Below, one piece after another: positions 6,270 through 12,554 of a stretch of 20,024 nt of DNA (its first letter is position 1; every line of letters begins with the position of its first letter). Under the pieces are notes generated by a model, which ran no database searches, was not told the origin of the DNA, and saw only the letters and a program-made list of their open reading frames with translations. Position numbers and translations under genes: made by a program. This DNA is from JADJLQ01 sp034439915 (GTDB lineage Bacteria; Bacteroidota; Bacteroidia; Chitinophagales; Saprospiraceae), in NCBI GenBank assembly GCA_034439915.1, contig JAWXBI010000166.1:1-20024 (forward strand). The letters are read 5' to 3'.

Positions 6270-8788
6270 TCACCTGGATATTGCAAAGCAGTCTATGCTG
6301 GTTATTTTTCCTGTTAATCTATAGGACCTTTCTGCAGAAAGAGACCTTTTTCAGGTTCAACCGGTATTATCTGATAGGGACCTTGCTGTTGGGGGCAATT
6401 ATTCCTTTAATCAGATTAATCTGGGACCAGTGGACGATGCAGGACAAAGACCTGCCGGTATACGCTGCTTTTCAAGGTACTGCCAGGATTCTGGAATTTC
6501 AGTTCAATTCACCAACCGGTCTAAGCGCCATAGATTGGTTTGCCATATTGAGCCTGATCTATTGGGCTGGTGTGGTTGTTAGTTTCGGGTTACTGGCCAA
6601 AGAATGTATCGGAATCCTGCGGCTTATCCGGACCTGTCCTAAAAAACGGATGGGGGATTACATTCAGGTTGCCACGGACTTTGAACACCTGCCATTTTCT
6701 TTTCTCCGTTTTATTTTTATCAGTGACAAGGTAAAATTTAAGGACAAGGAATTGAATCGTATACTCCGGCACGAAACCAGTCATGTCACGGACTGGCATA
6801 CGCTGGATGTATTACTCGTTGAACTCATTTCCGTGATGGCCTGGTGCAGCCCTATGGTTTATTGGTACAAAAAATCCATCCGCAATACGCATGAATATCT
6901 TGCAGACGCGCTGGTCACCAGGTCGAATGACAAAAACAGTTATGGCCGTTTGCTGATAGACCATTCCCAGCGTGGTCTGCATATGGCTTTGGCCAACCAT
7001 TTTATTTACTCACAATTAAAAAACAGAATCAACATGATGATGAAATCAAGATCCAGACCTGTTCAAGCCTGGAAATATACTTTAATAATACCTATGTTAT
7101 TTATATTGGGATTGTTATTTGCGTACAAATCAGATGTAATGTATCATTCTGATCCGACACTGGATTTAATCCATCCGGAAGAAATAGGGTCAGACTCTGT
7201 TTATACCGAGGTCGACGTTATGCCAGGGTTTCCGGGCTGCAAACATTTAAGGTCTGAAGCGGAGCAATCTGATTGTTCGTTACAAAATATGATCACCTAT
7301 TTATCAAAGACCACCCGTTATCCCGGCTCCGCTCGTCAATTGGGTATACAAGGAACGGCTTTAATCAGTTTTGTAGTCAATACGGATGGTTCATTGACTG
7401 AATTCGAATTACTTAAAGATCCAGGTCAGGGTACCGGCAGCGAGGCCTTGAGGGTTGTAAAGGGAATGAATGAACTCCCGGAACGATGGACCCCGGGTGA
7501 AGTGAATGGAAAAGCCGTGAGGGTAAAAATGACCCTGCCGGTCAAGTTTAAATTGGATATACCTTTGAAACCCGTATCAGGGTCGGAGAAAATAAATTTT
7601 TCCGGACAGGCTATATATATACTAAACGGAGACCGGGTTACACTGGACGAAATCCAAAATATATTGCCTGACCAGATAACCTCTATCCATGTATTAAAAG
7701 ATCAAAAAGCCATAGACCAATATGGGCCTGAGGGTAACTTGGGCGTTATCGAAATTTTAACCAAACCGAACTATTTTGTGAATGGCGAAGAATCCACCAA
7801 AGAGCTAGTGGATAAAATCCCTTTAGATCAGATCACTACCATGGATGTAGTTAAATACGGGAAAAAAGAAACGGGTATCGTCAATATCCGAACCACAGTC
7901 GATCCGGATCCGGCATTAAATGAAAAAACCTTAAAAATGCTCGGTGACGAAAAACGTTTACTGGTATTGGATAATAGTCCTATCAAACTGGAAACCCTCC
8001 TGACTATAGCTTCAAAAATAAAATCCATGCACCAACTGGAAGTAGAAGAGGCCATTACAAAATATGGCGAAGTTGGGAAATACGGGGCAATGGAATTCTC
8101 AACCGAAACTGAATGGGCGGAGCGAAAAGTATTTCAGGAAGTTGATGAATCTCCACAGTTTCCCGGCTGTGAAGCGTTGACCAATCCTGTTGAAAAACAA
8201 ACCTGTACCAATGAGAAATTGATTCAATATTTATACTCCAGAATATTATATCCCAAAACAGCTAAGGAGAATGGTATTGAAGGCAGGGTGGTGGTTTCCT
8301 TTGTGGTCACGGAGGAGGGTAAACTACTCGATGTGAAACTGGTGAACGATATCGGTGGAGGTTGTGGGGAAGAAGCCTTAAGGGTTGTCAACAGTATGCA
8401 GGAAATGGATCAACGGTGGATTCCGGGCAAGAAAAATGGACTGGCAGTGGCTACGGAATTTAAACTTCCACTCCATTTCAGATTACAACCTGCCGCTAAA
8501 GCGCAGTCTTCGGAAAATCCAGGACAACAATCATTTAGTAAGGTTGAAAATTCTCCGGTCAGGTTGATACCCAATCCGAGCTCTCACCAGGTGGAAGTGG
8601 TATGGGATAAGAGCGGATCTGTGCTGGTTGAAATTTATGATATAACTGGTAAACGAATGCATACCAGCAAATGGGCAGCGTTCAATGGACGTCAGGTCAT
8701 CGATATCAAAACCTTTAGTCCGGGTACCTATATCGTAAAGGTGTTTCAGGGAAGGCTGAGCCAGGAACAAAAACTGATCATTCAGTAG
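6266..8788 (+). CDS. M56 (BlaR1-like) membrane peptidase with TonB-like, plug-like and T9SS C-terminal domains
   Basis: An 840-residue inner-membrane zinc peptidase, partner of the BlaI-type repressor. Hydrophobic segments lie at about residues 1-20, 35-53, 88-112, 180-200 and 270-287. The gluzincin motif HETSH (H169, E170, H173) and a downstream HEYLAD (E210) mark the catalytic domain. After the last helix come a TonB C-terminal-like domain (about 315-432), three plug-like repeats ending in patterns like YGPEGNLGVIEILTK (446-500, 501-545, 562-615), and a second TonB-like domain (622-741). A T9SS type A sorting domain follows (765-840: IPNPSS, DITGKR, FSPGTYIVKV). TonB-like and plug-like tails on M56 proteins are frequent in Bacteroidota. 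A T9SS signal on an inner-membrane protein is odd. The inducing signal is unknown. Confidence 0.88.
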   Translation: MITWILQSSLCWLFFLLIYRTFLQKETFFRFNRYYLIGTLLLGAIIPLIRLIWDQWTMQDKDLPVYAAFQGTARILEFQFNSPTGLSAIDWFAILSLIYWAGVVVSFGLLAKECIGILRLIRTCPKKRMGDYIQVATDFEHLPFSFLRFIFISDKVKFKDKELNRILRHETSHVTDWHTLDVLLVELISVMAWCSPMVYWYKKSIRNTHEYLADALVTRSNDKNSYGRLLIDHSQRGLHMALANHFIYSQLKNRINMMMKSRSRPVQAWKYTLIIPMLFILGLLFAYKSDVMYHSDPTLDLIHPEEIGSDSVYTEVDVMPGFPGCKHLRSEAEQSDCSLQNMITYLSKTTRYPGSARQLGIQGTALISFVVNTDGSLTEFELLKDPGQGTGSEALRVVKGMNELPERWTPGEVNGKAVRVKMTLPVKFKLDIPLKPVSGSEKINFSGQAIYILNGDRVTLDEIQNILPDQITSIHVLKDQKAIDQYGPEGNLGVIEILTKPNYFVNGEESTKELVDKIPLDQITTMDVVKYGKKETGIVNIRTTVDPDPALNEKTLKMLGDEKRLLVLDNSPIKLETLLTIASKIKSMHQLEVEEAITKYGEVGKYGAMEFSTETEWAERKVFQEVDESPQFPGCEALTNPVEKQTCTNEKLIQYLYSRILYPKTAKENGIEGRVVVSFVVTEEGKLLDVKLVNDIGGGCGEEALRVVNSMQEMDQRWIPGKKNGLAVATEFKLPLHFRLQPAAKAQSSENPGQQSFSKVENSPVRLIPNPSSHQVEVVWDKSGSVLVEIYDITGKRMHTSKWAAFNGRQVIDIKTFSPGTYIVKVFQGRLSQEQKLIIQ
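8769..8786 (-). terminator. Possible weak terminator for the DUF3108-DUF4230 operon
   Basis: Read on the minus strand, a 5-base stem (ACTGA with TCAGT, 8773-8786, 4-base loop) is followed by a short T-run (8769-8773). It sits in the last codons of the M56 gene, just past the DUF4230 stop. The stem is short, so the call is tentative. Confidence 0.3.
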
Positions 8789-8792
8789 CTGA

Positions 8793-9395
8793 TTATTGTT
8801 TTAGTGCTGGCCTGGAACGCACTTTAAATTGCCATCCGGATGTCTCGGCAAATAATCTGATCATATCTATAAAATCATTTCCCTGCGTAGCGGCCTCAGC
8901 AAGTAGAGTACTTGCTGAGGCTTTTTTACGGATCAGTTCTTTGGCATCGGTTTGTATCTTATTGTAATCCGTTTCACTGAACGAGGTAAACAGCCCTTCG
9001 CTGATATCGTAATAATCCAGGTCATGATCAATGGAAAGGATTTGGGGATCCGGCAATTGGTTTATGAACACGGTTTTGCTCGCCTGGTCTGCTTCAATAT
9101 TTAATTGTTCCAGATCAAATCCAACCGACACCTTGGCCTTGACTCTGACGATTACTTTTTTCTGGAATGGGTAGAGGTCAAAGTATTGAAAACTTTTATT
9201 TTCATAAAGTTCAGAAAAATAACCTTCTACCGTTGTGAGCTTAGATACTTTTTGAATACGCTCGAGTAACACTGTGGCTGATTCTTCGGTATGGACTTTG
9301 GTCCGCGTTGACCACCATTGATAGGCTGTCCAGGCACCAAATGCCAGGAGTGCAAACAGCAGGAAATAAATAAGAAGCCTAATTTTTTGAATCAT
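8793..9395 (-). CDS. DUF4230 domain-containing membrane-anchored protein
   Basis: A 200-residue protein with one N-terminal membrane helix (about residues 6-26, LLIYFLLFALLAFGAW) and a periplasm-facing domain of the DUF4230 type. The domain includes the strand pattern KKVIVRVKAKVSVGFDL, then LPDPQILSIDHDLDYYDISEG and a C-terminal helix pair rich in Ala. The function of the family is unknown. Its start overlaps the end of the upstream DUF3108 gene by 17 bases, so they are one operon. The codons for KKASASTLLAEAA (near residues 155-167) contain a 13-base perfect palindrome that forms the terminator for the opposite strand. Stop is 4 bases from the stop of the convergent M56 gene. Confidence 0.87.
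   Translation of the reverse strand: MIQKIRLLIYFLLFALLAFGAWTAYQWWSTRTKVHTEESATVLLERIQKVSKLTTVEGYFSELYENKSFQYFDLYPFQKKVIVRVKAKVSVGFDLEQLNIEADQASKTVFINQLPDPQILSIDHDLDYYDISEGLFTSFSETDYNKIQTDAKELIRKKASASTLLAEAATQGNDFIDMIRLFAETSGWQFKVRSRPALKQ
8893..8927 (+). terminator. Strong intrinsic terminator inside a convergent coding sequence
   Basis: A perfect 13-base stem (8893-8905 with 8909-8921, starting GCCTCAGC) has a 3-base GAG loop, followed directly by six Ts (8922-8927) on the plus strand. It lies 104 bases after the M56 stop and entirely within the DUF4230 gene on the other strand. The plus orientation of the T-tract shows it serves the blaI-M56 operon. Confidence 0.9.
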
Positions 9396-10230
9396 TACCC
9401 GGAAGATGAAAAGAATATTTTAATCCTTTGAATTCAGATAAAACCGCTTTTACCGAACCCACTGAAACGGGTGATTCTATCATCAGCGGGACCTGGTTTT
9501 CATCCGCGCTGGCCCAGATGTGCATTCGGTCATTTTCTTTAAACACAGAACCGGCAATGACCTGAGGGCTTAAATGATGGGTTCGGTATCTGCCCAGTTT
9601 ATGAATTTTTTTATCATTATTCACGCCATAATATACCAGATTGAGATTATATTCTTTATTGTCCAGGAAAATATTTAAGGGCAATAAACTTTCTTTTTTA
9701 ATCTGATGAAAGTCGTTCGTCCGTATGGAATAAACCATGGCCAATAGGTCCCGCATACACCCCTTAAGGGTATGGACATTTTGTGTGGCGGTTTCTTCTG
9801 ATTTCCCAGTCCACGATTTTAACTGCTGGCCGTTTTTATCAAATTCAATTTTTTCAAAGTAACGGTACTTACCTTCTTTGATGTCCCGTGTAAAACTTAC
9901 CGGCAACAAAGTGGATTTATCCACAATGGATTCAAAGTAATCGTCTGCTTTGAAAAACCACTCATAAGAAGAATAGGTACGACCCCTGGCTGTTAATTTA
10001 TATTTTTCGCCAAGATCCTCCACATTAAAGACTACTTCCCCTGCTGACAGCCATATAAAATTCCAGTTGTAATAAATCTTATAAGTCAGTTGTTCCCCAG
10101 AGATGAAGGTATTGTTTTTCGCATCGCACCTTGGGTCGAACGCCATGCTGACCGGGGGAGGAACAGCCAGGATTCTGGAAACGACCAGTGGTATGAGAAA
10201 CATTGCCGAGTATTTCAGAATCGCCATCAT
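9379..10230 (-). CDS. DUF3108 domain-containing exported protein
   Basis: A 283-residue protein with an N-terminal hydrophobic segment (about residues 4-23) that looks like a signal peptide. The DUF3108 domain follows: FISGEQLTYKIYYNWNFIWLSAGEVVF near residues 42-68, then a beta-rich barrel-like series including YSSYEWFFKADDYFESIVD and LLPVSFTRDIKEGKYRYFEKIEF. These lines match the known DUF3108 signature (GE.LtY.v.w..i..G). The family is found in the envelope and its role is unknown. It is transcribed with the DUF4230 gene by a 17-base overlap. A TAnnTTTG-like box (TAATTTTG) lies on the minus strand at 10312-10319, about 80 bases upstream. Confidence 0.87.
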   Translation of the reverse strand: MMAILKYSAMFLIPLVVSRILAVPPPVSMAFDPRCDAKNNTFISGEQLTYKIYYNWNFIWLSAGEVVFNVEDLGEKYKLTARGRTYSSYEWFFKADDYFESIVDKSTLLPVSFTRDIKEGKYRYFEKIEFDKNGQQLKSWTGKSEETATQNVHTLKGCMRDLLAMVYSIRTNDFHQIKKESLLPLNIFLDNKEYNLNLVYYGVNNDKKIHKLGRYRTHHLSPQVIAGSVFKENDRMHIWASADENQVPLMIESPVSVGSVKAVLSEFKGLKYSFHLPGNDSKN

Positions 10231-10800
10231 CGTGTCATTCCTGATTTTTGATAATTAACAAATGGGAGGAAATCAAGTTCACCAGAGATTTTAGCACCCA
10301 TATATATTCTGCAAAATTAAGGCAATACCTCCAATAGTTTAACAGAACGGCAAAGGAAGACCGGGATATCAATGGGGAGTAGCGGGTTTTCAGCGGGATA
10401 TTCATAGGGCAACTATCTGAGTTTACTAATATCGTAATGAACGGTAAATGACAAGGTCATGGTTTGAAAACTAACCCTGCAACGGCTATAATGGTTGGTT
10501 CAGCGGCAATGGGAATGAATAACACTAAACTCACTGTCAGTCCTTTGGAGTAAAAAACCGAATTAAATAGCCAAAGTCCCTGCCCGTGTGCTGAAAGCCC
10601 TGGATTGGAGGATATTGCTGCAAATCAATCGCTGATTTTCCCATCATACTATTATACGTAAAACGGCCGCATTTGCTTGTTAAGAAGGTGATAAAAAAAT
10701 GCGTTAAGGACAAATTGAACCAAAAAACCCGGAAAGCGGAAGGTCGTTTGATATGAAAATAATATTTAATATAAATTTTGTATAATTTCGGGCTTTCAGG
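10231..10800. other. 570-base divergent intergenic region
   Basis: Lies between the minus-strand DUF3108 gene and plus-strand ruvC. I see no convincing gene. A minus-strand TAATTTTG box (10312-10319) is a possible promoter for DUF3108, without a good -33 box. Short of ruvC, the sequence TATAATTTCGG (from 10780) resembles a degenerate -7 element. The remainder has open frames only as shadows and shows no repeat or RNA structure that I can support. Confidence 0.5.
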
Positions 10801-11370
10801 ATGGCAATAAAATCTTATGCGGACCGGATATTGGGGGTGGATCCCGGCACCCAATTTTTGGGGTATGCGTTGATTGAGCCTACAACCACAGGGATCCGGG
10901 TTTTGTGTATGGACACGATAAGGTTGAAAGATGCCGGGGACCACCAGGACAAGTTAAGAGAGATCTTTTTACAATTACAGGACCTGATCGAAATATACAG
11001 GCCGGGTCAAATGGCCATTGAAGCACCTTTTTTTGGAAAAAATATCCAGGCCATGCTGAAATTGGGCAGGGCACAGGGGGTGGCAATAGCTGCGGCGATT
11101 ACGATGGGTTTAAAAATTTATGAATATTCACCCAAAAAAATAAAACAAGCAGTCACCGGCAATGGAAATGCGGCAAAAGAACAGGTCGCTGCCATGTTGG
11201 TCCATATTATCAAACAACCCATACCCACCGGTAACCTGGATACTACGGATGCGCTGGCGTGTGCCATCTGTCATCATCACCAGGGAGGGCATTTAACCGG
11301 GAAGGTCAATAAGTCCTATGGCTCCTGGAAAAATTATGTGCAGAACAATCCCGCTAAAATAAAATCGTAG
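10801..11370 (+). CDS. ruvC: Crossover junction endodeoxyribonuclease RuvC
   Basis: A 189-residue Holliday-junction resolvase of the RNase H fold, acting with RuvAB in recombinational repair. The four acidic catalytic residues are in place: D14 (in ILGVDPGT), E74 (in MAIEAPFFG), D147 and D150 (in LDTTDALA), matching E. coli D7, E66, D138 and D141 with nearly constant offsets. The C-terminus extends about 20 residues past the usual end. The start ATG at 10801 leaves a seven-residue leader before the first strand. The gene stands alone and converges on the HIT gene with only 7 bases between the stops; the ruvA and ruvB genes are not in the window. Confidence 0.97.
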   Translation: MAIKSYADRILGVDPGTQFLGYALIEPTTTGIRVLCMDTIRLKDAGDHQDKLREIFLQLQDLIEIYRPGQMAIEAPFFGKNIQAMLKLGRAQGVAIAAAITMGLKIYEYSPKKIKQAVTGNGNAAKEQVAAMLVHIIKQPIPTGNLDTTDALACAICHHHQGGHLTGKVNKSYGSWKNYVQNNPAKIKS

Positions 11371-11377
11371 CGAAAAT

Positions 11378-11773
11378 CTAATTAAAATAATTGTTGATCT
11401 GATCTGCCGTCTCACTCAATTCCTCCGGGCTGAGACGGAGCTTGGGACGTGCAAAATTCATATCCTCAACAGAATTCATTGGGATCAAATGAATGTGTGC
11501 GTGCGGTACCTCGAGCCCGATGACACAGACTCCTATCCTGCGGCAGGAGATAGTAGATTTGATTGCCCTGGCCACCCACTTGGAAAAGATCATCATATCG
11601 CCAAGTTCAACATCGTCCATATCAAAGATATAATCCGTTGCTCTCTTAGGGACTACCAGGGTATGCCCAACGGCCAGTGGATTAATATCCAGGAAAGCGA
11701 GAAAGTCATTGTTCTCGGCAATTTTATAACAAGGAATCTCACCGGAGATTATTTTGGAAAACAGGGTAGCCAT
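11378..11773 (-). CDS. HIT-family (histidine triad) nucleotide hydrolase
   Basis: A 131-residue HIT protein. The N-terminal FSKIISGEIPCYKI and DINPLAVGHTLVVPK segments and the catalytic triad HAHIHLIP (H91, H93, H95) identify the Hint/HinT-type branch, which hydrolyses purine phosphoramidates and related adenylated compounds. The middle segment (around KSTISCRRIGVCVIG) is typical of Bacteroidota members. It starts 3 bases after the greA stop on the minus strand, so greA and this gene form an operon. An 8-base stem (CCGTCTCA at 11407-11414 with TGAGACGG at 11431-11438) lies in its 3-prime end but lacks a T-run on either strand. Confidence 0.94.
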   Translation of the reverse strand: MATLFSKIISGEIPCYKIAENNDFLAFLDINPLAVGHTLVVPKRATDYIFDMDDVELGDMMIFSKWVARAIKSTISCRRIGVCVIGLEVPHAHIHLIPMNSVEDMNFARPKLRLSPEELSETADQINNYFN

Positions 11774-11776
11774 ATA

Positions 11777-12247
11777 TTAAATAGCAATTCCTATGATTTC
11801 GAATTCGAGTTTTCCATTCGGGGTAGATACCTCCGCCGTTTCACCTACATTCTTACCCAACAAACCTTTGCCTATCGGTGAATTAACACTCAATTTTCCT
11901 GATTTAATATCCGATTCAGCCTCCGAAACCAGTTTATACGAAATATCCTTTCCGGTTTTTTTATTCCGAATAGTGACTTTGGATAGAATGCCTACTTTAG
12001 AAGTATCGATTTGAGATTCATCTACCAATTTGACGTTGACCAGTTTTTTCTCAAGATCATTGATTTTAAACTCCAGCATACCCTGGGCATCTTTTGCAGC
12101 GTGATATTCTGCATTTTCAGAAAGATCTCCTTTTTCCCTGGCTTCGGCGATAGCTCTGGCAATATCCCGGCGACCATTTCCTTTAAGTTCATCCAACTCA
12201 GACTTTAATCGTTCAAAACCTTCAGGGGACATCAAAGTAAATTCCAT
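11777..12247 (-). CDS. greA: Transcription elongation factor GreA
   Basis: A 156-residue factor that enters the RNA polymerase secondary channel and stimulates cleavage of backtracked transcripts. The N-terminal coiled coil holds the tip motif GDLSENAEYHAAKD with D41 and E44 at the same positions as in E. coli GreA. The C-terminal FKBP-like domain (about 80-156) includes SPIGKGLLGKNVGETAEV. Length equals the usual 155-160. It leads the greA-HIT operon; a canonical promoter sits about 175-205 bases upstream, leaving a leader of roughly 165 bases with a hairpin. Confidence 0.97.
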   Translation of the reverse strand: MEFTLMSPEGFERLKSELDELKGNGRRDIARAIAEAREKGDLSENAEYHAAKDAQGMLEFKINDLEKKLVNVKLVDESQIDTSKVGILSKVTIRNKKTGKDISYKLVSEAESDIKSGKLSVNSPIGKGLLGKNVGETAEVSTPNGKLEFEIIGIAI

Positions 12248-12365
12248 AGAATGATTATATAAAATTAGAAAATAAAAAATTTATTAAAACGTATCCGGAC
12301 CTGACATCCACAGGTCGTTTATCTTCCCGGTTGAGATATACGTTTTCATTGGTTTAATAAAATAC

Positions 12366-12403
12366 AAAGAACGTTTTCAGTAGCTCCCAAAAACGTTCTT
12401 TGC
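12366..12403 (-). promoter_or_regulatory. Hairpin in the greA leader
   Basis: A perfect 13-base stem (12366-12378 with 12391-12403, containing AAAGAACGTTTT) with a 12-base loop. On the minus strand it begins about 10 bases after the predicted greA transcription start and is followed by a loosely T-rich stretch (GTATTTTATT). It could protect the 5-prime end of the mRNA, act as an attenuator, or bind a regulator; the sequence alone does not decide. Confidence 0.55.
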
Positions 12404-12420
12404 TGGTTTTAAGTACTTGC

Positions 12421-12451
12421 AAATATAGTACTTTCCCGAACGATAGTCAAT
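12421..12451 (-). promoter_or_regulatory. Promoter of the greA-HIT operon
   Basis: On the minus strand TTG (12451-12449), a 20-base spacer, and TATATTTG (12428-12421) fit the Bacteroidota TTG/TAnnTTTG promoter exactly, with the C after TTTG that is often seen. The -7 box lies inside a 7-base inverted repeat, AAGTACT (12412-12418) facing AGTACTT (12428-12434), which may be an operator. Confidence 0.75.
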
Positions 12452-12554
12452 TATTTAAGCAGGGATAACCGGAGTCCGGTATCATACCGGAGCTTGGTAT
12501 TGGTGTTATTCAAACCTGGGTACTATGCTTATATTGGGCATTCAAATAGAATAT

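Noticed and set aside
10537..10944. 135-residue minus-strand reading frame overlapping ruvC
   Set aside because: It overlaps the certain ruvC gene on the opposite strand, has no recognisable domain, and its composition (many Phe, Tyr, Pro, Cys) looks like antisense sequence.
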